From positions 1 through 44,946 of the forward strand of contig UQER01000022.1 in assembly GCA_900540205.1 (NCBI GenBank): 44,946 nucleotides of DNA, in the 5' to 3' direction. The notes under the pieces are model-generated. The model was not told the DNA's origin. It made no database searches and saw only the letters and a list, made by a program, of their open reading frames with translations. The translations under genes were made by a program, and so were the position numbers. The first letter of the stretch is position 1. Each line of letters opens with the position of its first letter. The DNA comes from an uncultured Porphyromonadaceae bacterium (GTDB taxonomy: Bacteria > Bacteroidota > Bacteroidia > Bacteroidales > Muribaculaceae). This document shows, one piece after another, positions 23,931 through 33,600 of the stretch.

Positions 23931-25862
23931 ATGGAAATGCGCGAAATGGAAGCCACGGGCGAAGATACCCGTTCCATCCAAGATTCCACCCTTGCAGCCG
24001 GAACTGAAGTGAAGGCTGAGAATGCCTCTGACGCTGTTGAAACATCTGAAGCAGATGCTGCGACACCGTCGCTGGAAGTTAAACAGACAGCTCCGGAGCC
24101 TGAGGCGGAAGCGGAAGTTGAAACAGGAATAACCGAGGCCGAAACAGCTGCATCGGCAAAACGTCCGGCACCCGCCAGCAAGGAGGAGGTGCTCGACATG
24201 CTTGCCGCCCTGTCTGAAGGCACCGATGCCGAGATAACCCGCGAAGAGGTGGCACGGCTGAAACATCTGTTCTATGCATTCCGTAAAAATGAACTGGAGG
24301 CCGAGATGGCGGCATTTGTTGCCGCCGGCAACGACGAACAGACGTTTATCCCGGCGGTGTGTCCCGCAGAGGAGCGCTTCAAGGAGCTGCTTGACAGTGT
24401 GCGCGACCGCAAGGCCGCTCTCACTGCCGCACACGAGGCAGAGATGCAGGCCAACTATGAGCGTAAGCAGGCGCTTATCGACGAGCTCAACGCCCTGTCG
24501 GCCGACACCGATAATGTGAACCGCACATTCCCCCGTGTGAAGGAGATACAGGCCGAGTTCAAGACCATCGGCGAAGTGCCTCCCACCGTGGCCACCGACC
24601 AATGGAAAGCCTATCAGGCATCGGTGGAGCAGTTCTACGACCAGCTGAAAGTGAACAAGGACCTGCGCGACTATGATTTCCGCAAGAATCTTGAACTGAA
24701 AACCCTGCTTTGCGAGGAGGCTGAAAAGCTCGACGCAGAGGAGGATGTGGTACTGGCATTCAAGCGTCTGCAGAATCTGCACGACGAATGGCGTCAGGCC
24801 GGCCCCGTAGCCAAGGAGCTGCGTGAGGAGATCTGGCAGCGTTTCAAGGATGCCTCCGCCGTGGTCAACAAAAAATATCAGGCCTTCTTCGAGGAACGCA
24901 AGGCACGCGAGGCTGCCAATGAAGCCGCCAAGACTGACATCTGCGAACGCGTGGAGGCTCTGGACTTCTCGTCGCTGAGCAACTTCGGCGCATGGGAGGA
25001 GATGACAAAGACTATTCTTGCCGCACAGGAAGAGTGGAAAAAACTCGGTTTTGCATCGCGTAAGGTCAACAACGCCCTGTTTGCACGTTTCCGCAAGGTG
25101 TGCGATTCATTCTTCACGGCCAAGGCCGAATACTACCGCTCCGTGAAGGATGGTCTCGCAGCCAACCTTGCCAAAAAGATTGCCCTTTGCGAACAGGCCG
25201 AGGCTCTGCGCGACAGCACTGACTGGCGCAAGACTGCCGACCGCCTCGTGGCTCTGCAGAAGGAGTGGAAAACCATCGGCGCCGTAGCCAAGAAGCAAAG
25301 CGATGCCGTGTGGACCCGTTTCCAGAAGGCGTGCGACACATTCTTTGAGAACCGCAAGAAGAACCTCAGCGAAAGCCGCTCGGAAGAGCAGGAGAACCTG
25401 AAAGCCAAGCGGGAGATTATCGAAGCTCTAAAGGCCATTCCGGCCGATACCCCCCGTGCCGAGGCCATGGCCAAGGTGAAGGAGCTGCAGGCATCGTGGC
25501 AGCAGATAGGCCATGTGCCGTTCCGCGAGAAAGACAAGATCTATGATGAATACCGTGCGCTTTGTGATGCCTTCTACGCCCGTTCACGCCAGGAACGTTC
25601 CGGCATGAGCCGCTTCGAGGATGTGGTGAAGGAGATGGGCTCCGATGCCGCCAAACTGCGCCGCGAACGTGAGCGCATTGTCCGCGCCTACGAAATCAAG
25701 CGCAACGAGCTCAAGACGTATGAGAACAACCTCGGTTTCCTCTCGTCGAAGAGCAAGAGCGGCGACTCGATGATGCGTGAGATGGAACGCAGAATCCAGC
25801 GTATCAAGGACGATCTGAGCGCCATCGAGGACAAGCTCAAACTTATCGATTCTAAACTCTGA
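23931..25862 (+). CDS. DUF349-repeat coiled-coil protein
   Basis: A 643-residue, highly charged, mostly helical cytoplasmic protein. After an acidic, low-complexity N-terminus (about residues 1-85) it contains several DUF349 repeats, recognised by recurring units such as EWKxxG followed by WxRFxxACDxFF (for example LQKEWKTIGAV, LQASWQQIGHV, AQEEWKKLGFA). The C-terminal 80 residues form a coiled coil (RERERIVRAYEIKRNELK onward). DUF349 proteins are widespread in Bacteroidetes and lack an agreed function. The gene has its own promoter, and a REP-like element lies on each side of it. The start at 23931 is supported by the promoter and leader position. Confidence 0.88.
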   Translation: MEMREMEATGEDTRSIQDSTLAAGTEVKAENASDAVETSEADAATPSLEVKQTAPEPEAEAEVETGITEAETAASAKRPAPASKEEVLDMLAALSEGTDAEITREEVARLKHLFYAFRKNELEAEMAAFVAAGNDEQTFIPAVCPAEERFKELLDSVRDRKAALTAAHEAEMQANYERKQALIDELNALSADTDNVNRTFPRVKEIQAEFKTIGEVPPTVATDQWKAYQASVEQFYDQLKVNKDLRDYDFRKNLELKTLLCEEAEKLDAEEDVVLAFKRLQNLHDEWRQAGPVAKELREEIWQRFKDASAVVNKKYQAFFEERKAREAANEAAKTDICERVEALDFSSLSNFGAWEEMTKTILAAQEEWKKLGFASRKVNNALFARFRKVCDSFFTAKAEYYRSVKDGLAANLAKKIALCEQAEALRDSTDWRKTADRLVALQKEWKTIGAVAKKQSDAVWTRFQKACDTFFENRKKNLSESRSEEQENLKAKREIIEALKAIPADTPRAEAMAKVKELQASWQQIGHVPFREKDKIYDEYRALCDAFYARSRQERSGMSRFEDVVKEMGSDAAKLRRERERIVRAYEIKRNELKTYENNLGFLSSKSKSGDSMMREMERRIQRIKDDLSAIEDKLKLIDSKL

Positions 25863-25934
25863 CATCAGGCCTCGGCCTCCTGTCAGGGAAACCCATAAAC
25901 TTAAAGGATAACTTTAACAGGATTCCACCAAATA

Positions 25935-26041
25935 GTAGGGTCGCGACCTGTCGCGACTGCAAACGGATATCTGCAGGTGAATCAAGCTAAAAGGGTTCAC
26001 AGATTCCGCATGGTTGCAGTCGCGACAGGTCGCGACCCTAC
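25935..26041. repeat. REP-like inverted repeat, copy 2 (perfect 28-nt arms)
   Basis: 107 bp with perfect 28-nt terminal inverted repeats (25935-25962 with 26014-26041), starting GTAGGGTCGCGACC. Each arm contains two TCGCGA words. The 51-nt interior has no ORF. It is the best preserved copy in the window and can form one long cruciform or RNA hairpin. It sits in the 341-base gap 25863-26203, which holds nothing else recognisable. Confidence 0.9.
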
Positions 26042-26203
26042 GTATGAAAGGACATTTGGTAAATAGAGTGAATTCTGCAGAGGACATATATGGGATTGCC
26101 AGATTGGGAGTCTTTTGTGCGGGCTGCTCGGTCGGGCGCAGTAAACAACAACGCTGTGTGTCGTGTTTTATATCGTGAAACCTAACTTCAAAAACGTAAC
26201 ACT

Positions 26204-26563
26204 ATGAACACGAAAGAACAAGCGAATATCGATGTTGCTCAGGCGGCAGCTGCCGTAAGTGCCGATGCTGCACGTGTGAGCGTGGACGCCGCCCGTGAGG
26301 CAGCGAAGGAAGGAATGCAGTCGGCCGGCGTAAAAGTGCAGGATGCTGCAGCCCAGGCAAAAGAGAAGGCTGCCGACCTTGCCGCTCAGGCTAAGGAGAA
26401 GGCATCGGAATATGCCGAAGCAGCCAAAGAGAAGGGCTCCAACCTGATGGATGCCGCCAAGGAAAAGGGTGGCGACATCATGGACAAGGTGAAGGCTGCC
26501 GCCTCGAACGCGCTGGAGAACGGAGCCGATGCGCTCCATGGCCTCGCCGACAAACTTAAATGA
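26204..26563 (+). CDS. Ala/Lys-rich amphipathic-helix protein (LEA-like)
   Basis: A 119-residue protein without signal peptide or Cys, built almost wholly of Ala, Lys, Glu, Asp and Gly. From about residue 45 it shows repeats of roughly 11 residues around AKEKA (AAQAKEKAADL, AAQAKEKASEY, AAKEKGSNLM, AAKEKGGDIM). This resembles group 3 LEA proteins and other desiccation or stress helices, and a membrane-lying amphipathic helix is plausible (inference from composition only). It has a strong terminator directly after it, so it is probably monocistronic. No specific family name can be given. Confidence 0.8.
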   Translation: MNTKEQANIDVAQAAAAVSADAARVSVDAAREAAKEGMQSAGVKVQDAAAQAKEKAADLAAQAKEKASEYAEAAKEKGSNLMDAAKEKGGDIMDKVKAAASNALENGADALHGLADKLK

Positions 26564-26586
26564 CACATCACTTTACTTAACCGCTA

Positions 26587-26641
26587 ACCGGCCCTGCGGC
26601 GACTGTTCACACAGCAGCCATCGCAGGGCCGGTTTTATTTG
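26587..26641 (+). terminator. Terminator after the Ala-rich gene
   Basis: Perfect 12-bp stem (ACCGGCCCTGCG at 26587-26598 with 26622-26633) followed by TTTATTT. Confidence 0.92.
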
Positions 26642-26652
26642 GAAAAAGTTGC

Positions 26653-26660
26653 TATCTTTG
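26653..26660 (+). promoter_or_regulatory. -7 box (TATCTTTG) of the GH92 gene
   Basis: TAnnTTTG match 102 bases before the GH92 ATG and just after the preceding terminator. No clear -33 TTTG. Confidence 0.5.
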
Positions 26661-26685
26661 TGCAGGGAGAAAAGGGGGATAATAT

Positions 26686-26708
26686 GTAGGGACGTGCCTT
26701 TGGCACGT
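26686..26708. repeat. REP-like half element in the GH92 leader
   Basis: GTAGGG followed by the hairpin ACGTGCC-TTT-GGCACGT (26692-26708). It has the same GTAGGG end as the larger repeats, but the second CCCTAC boundary is missing, so it looks like a decayed or solo half. It lies inside the predicted 5' untranslated region. Confidence 0.55.
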
Positions 26709-26761
26709 GAGACACGTGTGCATTTTCAGGTGCAATTAAAATATCCAATATTTATAATATC

Positions 26762-29605
26762 ATGAGATTCAGCCTGCTACTTGCAATGTTTACAGCGGCC
26801 GCATCATCCCTTCTGGGAGAAACGTCGCGGCCGGTCGATTATGTGGATCCCGCCATAGGGAGCGAGGGGTTGGGGCGCGTGTTCATCGGACCGGCCACTC
26901 CCTTCGGGATGGTGCGTCCGGGCCCGGACTGCACTCCCGGCCCAAACAGCGGATGGCTGCCGATGCCCGTACGTGTCGACGGTTTCGCGCAGACACATGT
27001 GAGCGGCACCGGAGGGGGGCCGAAATACGGTAACATCCTCATCCAGCCGTTCTGCGGCAATCTGGATGCCACATCGCATTACGCGCAGAGAGCGTCCGAA
27101 ACCATCGCCCCGGGCTATTACGCCACAGAATTCGAAGGGAGCGGTATACGCACCGAGATAACCACAACCGACAGGGCTTCGGTCTACCGATTCACATATC
27201 CTTCGGCATGTTCGCCGGCGCTGATGGTCGATGCCGGATTCTTTCTGGGCGAGACGCCTGTGCCCGATGCCCGCGAGGCGCAACAGTTCATCGGTTCGGA
27301 GATAGAGGTGCATGGCGATACAGCTGTGTCGGGCTATAGCCGCATACGCGGCGGCTGGAACAACGGGCGCGCCTATACGGTTTATTTCTATCTCACCGCC
27401 GACCGTCCATTTGCCTCGACCGCCACATGGAAGGGCGCTGAGATTATGGTAGGCGTGGCCCGGCAGCACGATACCGGCGAGAAAACCGGTGCACTGCTTG
27501 CATTCGCTCCGGGCACAACGGAGGTGAACGTGCGCGTGGGAATATCGTTCATCAGCGAACGCAAGGCCATGCAGAACCTGCAGGACTATACTGCGGGCAG
27601 GAGCTTCGACGCACTTTTAGAGGCAAACCGTGATGCATGGAACAAACTGCTGGAGCGGATTGAACTCGGTGCGGACACGCCCGTGAAGGAGAAACGGATG
27701 TTCTACACCGCGCTTTATCACACTATGCTCATGCCGTCCGACCGCACAGGCGAGAATCCGCTGTGGACCGATCCGGGTGTGCCATATTTCGATGATTTTT
27801 ATGCCATATGGGACACATACCGCACCTCCTCGCCTCTGATAACACTGATAGCGCCCGACCGTGAACGCGACATAGTGAACTCGCTGATAAACATAGGGCT
27901 GCGCGACGGATTCATGCCCGATGCCCGCAGCGGCAACGCCAACGGACGCACCCAGGGCGGCTCGAACGCCGAGATTGTGCTGGCCGACGCCTATGTGAAG
28001 GGGCTGCAGGGGATTGATTACCGCAAGGCTCTGGATGCCATGCTCAAGGATGCTACCGCCGACCCCGGGGCCGCACATGAGGCGGAAGGACGCGGTGGTC
28101 TGAATGAATACCTGCGTCTGGGCTATGTGCCCCACGGAATTCCGCGTGCCGGCAACCGTACGGTGGAATATTCGCTGTGCGATTTTGCCATACATCAGGT
28201 GGCGGCAGGACTGGCGCGCGATTCAGCGGCGGTGCCGGGTGTGGACTATGCGGCCATTGCCGACCGCTATCTCGCCCAGAGCGGCAACTGGAAAAACCTG
28301 TGGCGGAAGGATTATGAGCACGACGGTTCGCGCGGATTCATCATGCCGCGCAGCGCCACCGGCGAGTGGCTTGATTCCATCCCCTTCGGCCGTGCCACTG
28401 TAGGCCGGGAGGATGCGGCCCCTGTGCCGGAATGGAAGTTCGCCTACAACCCCGTGATGTTCGAAGGCCCGTGGTACACCCCCTGGTGGAGCATGTTCTT
28501 CTATGAGGCATCGTCGTGGGAGTATTCGCTCAGCATGCCTCACGATGTGGAGGGGCTTATCGAGATGTGTGGCGGGAAGGAAGCGTTTGAAAAGCGCCTC
28601 GACACATTCTTCGACCACGGCCATTACAATGTGAACAACGAGCCGTCGTTCCTCACCCCATGCCTATATCACTGGATTGGACGCCCCGACCGTACAGCCG
28701 ACCGCGTGCGCGAGATAGTTTCGGCCAATTTCAACGACACTCCGCGCGGCCTCCCCGGCAACGACGATTCCGGAGCCATGTCGTCGTGGCTTGCAATGCA
28801 CATGATCGGGCTTTATCCCAATGCGGGTCATGATTACTATCTTATACATTCGCCGCTGGTGGAAAGCACCACGCTGCATCTGGCCAACGGCCGCGACTTC
28901 CGAATTGTGGCGGAGAACTTCGGCGAGAACAATTCTTACGTGCAGAAAATCCTGCTGAACGGCAAGCCTCACGAATCCACACGCCTGAGCCATGCCGACC
29001 TGATGGCCGGCGGCGAACTTCGCATGGTCATGGGCAAAAAGGGTGGAAACAGGAACCGCGCCGCCTCGATAGGCCGTTCGGCTGCCGACACATTCGAGTC
29101 AACTCCGCCGTTGGCCGCTCCGTCGGCCGATGCCGTAAGGGTGAAGGTGACCTACACGCTCCACGGGCAGAAACGCCGTTTTATCATGACATTCACGCCG
29201 GCCGAGAATGGAGGGTTGCTCCTCGACTGGACCATCGAGCGAAACCTGAAATGGTGGAAGGGCACCTACCGCATGAGCCGCGAGGCCCGCGAGGATGCCA
29301 CACGCCTGTGCTATGTGATGCCTGAGGACGGCAACCATATCCAGGTGCCAGGCAATGCGCTCTTCGGCCTCGTTTCGGAGAAAACGCTGCACTCGTTGCT
29401 TACCGACGGGCATGCCGTAATCGACGGGCGCACCTATACGCTGGAGCCTTTGCGCCGCCAGTCGCCGCTCGGTGAGCTGCTTGTGGCCGTCAATCAGGAG
29501 AGCGGGTCGGTAATGGAGATTCTTAACCTCCCGTCGCTCCCGCTTGTGTGGAGCATGGAAGGCAACCCCGCCGAAATCAACTGGACCACCTCGCTCCCCG
29601 ACTGA
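26762..29605 (+). CDS. GH92 family exo-alpha-mannosidase
   Basis: Calcium-dependent inverting alpha-mannosidase expected to trim host or yeast mannose glycans. The 947-residue product has a signal peptide (about 1-19), the N-terminal beta-sandwich start YVDPAIGSEG...FIGPATPFGMV and the HVSGTGGG block. The catalytic (alpha/alpha)6 domain carries Glu582 in FYEASSWEYS, next to PHDVEGLIEMCGG, and Asp668-Asp669 in PGNDDSGAMSSW, corresponding to the family's acid and base region. It is roughly 190 residues longer than many GH92 enzymes: after HADLMAGGELRMVMG an extra C-terminal region (about 760-947) follows that I do not recognise. No SusC/SusD pair is adjacent, so this is a lone CAZyme rather than a full PUL. 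Confidence 0.93.
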   Translation: MRFSLLLAMFTAAASSLLGETSRPVDYVDPAIGSEGLGRVFIGPATPFGMVRPGPDCTPGPNSGWLPMPVRVDGFAQTHVSGTGGGPKYGNILIQPFCGNLDATSHYAQRASETIAPGYYATEFEGSGIRTEITTTDRASVYRFTYPSACSPALMVDAGFFLGETPVPDAREAQQFIGSEIEVHGDTAVSGYSRIRGGWNNGRAYTVYFYLTADRPFASTATWKGAEIMVGVARQHDTGEKTGALLAFAPGTTEVNVRVGISFISERKAMQNLQDYTAGRSFDALLEANRDAWNKLLERIELGADTPVKEKRMFYTALYHTMLMPSDRTGENPLWTDPGVPYFDDFYAIWDTYRTSSPLITLIAPDRERDIVNSLINIGLRDGFMPDARSGNANGRTQGGSNAEIVLADAYVKGLQGIDYRKALDAMLKDATADPGAAHEAEGRGGLNEYLRLGYVPHGIPRAGNRTVEYSLCDFAIHQVAAGLARDSAAVPGVDYAAIADRYLAQSGNWKNLWRKDYEHDGSRGFIMPRSATGEWLDSIPFGRATVGREDAAPVPEWKFAYNPVMFEGPWYTPWWSMFFYEASSWEYSLSMPHDVEGLIEMCGGKEAFEKRLDTFFDHGHYNVNNEPSFLTPCLYHWIGRPDRTADRVREIVSANFNDTPRGLPGNDDSGAMSSWLAMHMIGLYPNAGHDYYLIHSPLVESTTLHLANGRDFRIVAENFGENNSYVQKILLNGKPHESTRLSHADLMAGGELRMVMGKKGGNRNRAASIGRSAADTFESTPPLAAPSADAVRVKVTYTLHGQKRRFIMTFTPAENGGLLLDWTIERNLKWWKGTYRMSREAREDATRLCYVMPEDGNHIQVPGNALFGLVSEKTLHSLLTDGHAVIDGRTYTLEPLRRQSPLGELLVAVNQESGSVMEILNLPSLPLVWSMEGNPAEINWTTSLPD

Positions 29606-29652
29606 TTCCTCTCCCCATTCACCTCGAAACATTCTTTTCCGCTATCCCCACC

Positions 29653-29714
29653 AACGCCACCGGGCACCTGGACTCACCACCTTTCCAGCCGCCCGGTGGC
29701 GTTTGATTTTGTCA
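29653..29714 (+). terminator. Terminator after GH92
   Basis: Perfect 13-bp stem (AACGCCACCGGGC at 29653-29665 with 29691-29703) followed by TGATTTTG. It abuts the 3' end of the minus-strand pseudogene. Confidence 0.88.
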
Positions 29715-30298
29715 ATTGTGAAAATGATTTAGAATGACCGAAGGTGACAGTTCCATTTTAGAGAAGGCAAATAATTTTGTCCCTAAATCTTTTATTGATG
29801 CGCCGATATGATATAGAGTGTCATCAATAATCAGAAATCGGTCGTGAATTTTAGACGCACACTTCACCATAATGGAGGGGTACTGTCGGTTGTGTCGTTG
29901 TATATCCAATTTGAATGCTTCGGAGATATGTCGCGTATATATGGTTGCCTCGACACCGTGCTTCCTATTGTCGAGCTGTGTCAGGACGGTGTCGTCCACA
30001 TAGTTGTCTATTGTGTGCCTCTGACCGATTTAACCCTGTAGCCGACTGAGATTATAACATCAAGGGAATAAAGCTTGACAGGTTTGTCTGAACGGGCAAT
30101 GTGCAAAAAATGCACATTGCTTCTTTCTTCAAGCTCTTTCTCCTTGAAAATGTTATTGATATGGCGTGTGATTACAGTGCGGTCACGCTGAAACAACTCG
30201 GACATCTGCGCTTGATTGAGCCATACGGTCTCATTTTCAATCCTTACATCCAGTGAAAGAGTTGCATCCGGTTGATATACGATAATTTCGTTTTGCAT
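29712..30298 (-). pseudogene. Broken RhuM/ORF6N-type protein gene
   Basis: Two pieces in different frames. The upstream piece (30298-30008, 96 codons) reads as the N-terminus of a RhuM-family protein: TVWLNQAQMSELFQRDRTVITRHINNIF, ending at RVKSVRGTQ and then a stop. The downstream piece (29999-29712) reads NYVDDTVLTQLDNRK... and HDRFLIIDDTLYHIGASIKDLG, the C-terminal part seen in ORF6N/RhuM-type mobile-element proteins. The middle of the protein is missing, so an internal deletion joined the two ends and shifted the frame. Such genes travel on integrative elements and phages. The region is AT-rich compared with GH92 and the protease gene. A residual function of the N-terminal DNA-binding part is possible but unlikely. 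Confidence 0.75.
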
Positions 30299-30450
30299 TG
30301 AACCTCGGTTTAGGCTGACTAAGTTAGCAAAATATACGGAAATTCAGGGAATTGGAACCGAAATCTTTCGGAAGTGTCGTGCTCCGTGTCGTTGGTGTGT
30401 GGAGGGGAGCAAAAAAAAGGTGGCGGAGGGTGTTGTAAAAGGATTTTTAT

Positions 30451-30458
30451 TAACTTTG
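30451..30458 (+). promoter_or_regulatory. -7 box (TAACTTTG) of the C10 protease gene
   Basis: TAnnTTTG match with a TTG at 30433-30435, 15 bases upstream, a short-spaced -33 candidate. It predicts a leader of about 170 nt, with no recognisable riboswitch. Nothing else is seen in 30299-30633. Confidence 0.55.
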
Positions 30459-30633
30459 CGGGCTGAAAACTTCCTGGGTGCGGTTTCAACCGGTTACATG
30501 CCAAAAAGTTTTTGCATCTGTCCCTCCAGTGGGGAGGAGCTATTGAACTGAGCGAACTCGGAAATAAACGTAATCACGAAATCCAAGACAATTAGTATAA
30601 ATCAATCTTTAAAACGCGAATTAACAAAAGGTT

Positions 30634-33600
30634 ATGTTTAAACATTCATCCAAAATGCTAATTCTCGCCCTGCTGTCGTGCGCATCGCCGTCAGCTTATG
30701 CCGGCGTAGTGTCGGCAGACGATGCAAGGCAGATGGCCGATGAATTTTTCAGTGCCAGCCGTAAAGGCGGATTAGCATCTGACAGAACTTTGGAGCTTGT
30801 CTACACCGCAGGCTCACCGTCGAAGCCGGTGTACTATGTGTTTAATGCGACAGATGGCAAGGGTTTTGTCATAGTATCGGCCGACGACTGCACTACCCCT
30901 GTGCTGGGCTATTCGTTCGAGAATCCCTATGTGGTGTCGAAGGTTCCGCCGGCAATGCGGTGGATGATGAGCGGGGTGGAAAAGGAGATAAAAGCCGCTT
31001 CCGGCCTGCAGAAAGCTCAGGCCGCGCCTCAGCGACGCATGGCAGTGCGTGCCGCTGCCGCCCGGTCGGCGCAGGAGACTGTGCTCGCCACTCCGGCATG
31101 GAGTCAGGAAGGGCCGTTCAACAACGATATTCCCGGACGTCCGCTCGTGGGATGTGTCGGAACGGCAATGGCTACCATAATGAAGTATCATAACTACCCG
31201 GCACAAGGGAGGGGCGATTTCGCTGGCGTCAGCTTCGATGTGTCCTACGACTGGGACAACATGCGGATGGACAATTACCGCTCGGGCTATACCGAGGCCG
31301 AAGCAGCAGCTGTGGCTCAGCTTGTCTACCATGCGGCAAAGAGTATCGACACCCAGTTCGGCATGTCGGGCTCAAGCGCCTATGAGGTGCGTGTGCCGGC
31401 TGCACTGACCAACTATTTCAATTATGATCCGGGCGTTTCCTATAAAAAACGCTCCGAAGTGACCACGCAGCAGGCTTGGGACAAGATTGTGAAGGATGAG
31501 ATAGACGCCGGCCGTCCGGTGCTTTACTGCGGTCAGGATGTCACAGCCGGGCATGCCTTCGTGTGCGACGGATATAACGACGCCGGTTATTTCCATTTCA
31601 ACTGGGGATGGGGCGGCCTGGCCGACGGTTTCTACCTGAGCACAGCTCTTAACCCAGTGGCGAGCACAAGCCATCAGTTCAATAATCTGAACACGATTAT
31701 CTACAATATCAAGCCGTCCTCCGGCGAGAATGCCCGGTGGTCGACAATTCACATAACAGCCGACGGCGGTCAGGTCGGAATGGGTTCCGATCTCACGGCA
31801 CTGGTACCCGGCAAGACCTTCACGGTGCGTGTGGGAAATATGAAGAATCTTTCCTACAGTGATTTCAGCGGCAAGATAGCTGTTGCCCTTTACAGTGCCG
31901 GCGGTGAGCTGAAAGGGCTGCTTAGCCAGGCTGCCGGCTTCAATCTGCAGTCGATGGCTACGCTCGGAGCGGGATATATCACTGTGTCAGGTTGCTCGCT
32001 CAAGGGCGATGTGACTGTTGCGGCAGGCGATGTGGTGCGAATGGCAACATCGGCCGACAATGGCAAAACCTGGCTGCCTGTGGCCGGCGAGCTGCTGACT
32101 GTGAATGAGATTGCAGCCGACCGTCCGTCGGCCGGATGCTTTGCCATAAAACTCCCCGCAGGTGTGGCCGGCGTGACCATGTCGGGCGAGGACAAGGTGG
32201 TGCGCGGCTGGGATTATTCGTTCACTGTCACGCCATCGAATCCTGATGAGGATGTGGTGACGGTGAAGGCAAACGGATATATGCTCACTCCGGTGAACGG
32301 CGTGAACTACACCATAGCCAACGTCCGCGAGGATCAGGAGGTAACGGTGCTCGTGCAGAAAGCTTCGGAAGTGAGGGAGAAACGCAGCATCTGGGTTGAA
32401 AATCCGGGCACGCTCGAGACACTTATTCCGGAATCGGAGACAGGCACCATAAAGGACCTGACCCTGTTCGGCTCGATCGACTCGCGCGATTTCGAGTTCA
32501 TGCGCGCAAAAATGAAACTCACCCGAGTCGACATCTCGTCGGTCTATATCGCCGCCTACGGGTCGAATCAGGCGAATGCGCTGCCCAAGTCGGCATTCCA
32601 GGGTCAGGGACAGCTTACCGAGGTGGTTCTGCCCAACAACCTCAACCGCATCAACAATGCAGCCTTCCGCCAGTGCGGCATCACCTCAATCGTGATTCCG
32701 GCGGGAGTGAAGACGTATGAATATAATGTGTTTCTCAGTGCTTCGCATCTGCGCGACATATGGGTAGGCCGTGAAACCGCCGAGTTCATCAACTGGTGTG
32801 TGCTGTCAGGTACCAACAAAGCGGCCATCACGCTTCACGTTCCTAACGAGAAGGCTGTGGAAAACTACTCCAAAAAGGAGAACTGGAACGAGGTGGGAAA
32901 AATCATAGTTGACCCCATTCCGGCACGCACCGATTTCGCGTTCGCAGTGATGGAGCACAACGAAGTGAAATTCAACTCGGAGACCCCTGCCGGCCGCTAT
33001 GGCCAAGGCACAAAAGTGAGGTTCACGGCGGAGCATATAGCCGACAACGACAACCGCATGGAGGTATATGCCAACAACACACGCCTGTATCCTGAGGCCG
33101 ATGGCGCATACACCGTTACAATCAACGGCAACACGATTGTTCACTTCGGCCTTGTGGCACCGATGCCATGTGCCGTCTACGATTCTCCCTGGCAGCTCAC
33201 CGACACGGGCGGCACCGTCGGTCTGCTCACCGATGCCGTGAATGTGATTCCCGGCCAGCAGTTCGACATCCGCGCCAACGCCCTCTACATACCGGCCGAG
33301 AACGCGCAGATGTTCTGGGCGGCTGTACTGACCGACAAGGACGGGAACATCAAGGAGTTCCTGTCGTCGCCTACGGTATCGTCCGGGGTGCATGGCGACG
33401 GTATCCGCATGACCATCAAATGCTGTGTGAAGGAGTCGACCGTACGCGAGGGGAACACCGTGCGTCTGGCCACCTCGTTCAACAACCGCACATGGGCGCT
33501 TGTGAAAGGGAAGAATGAGAATGTGGTCGATGCCCTTCCGGCACTTAACAACCAGACTCCGGTCTATAACATCCGCATCCCCGAGCTGCCCAACGCTGTG

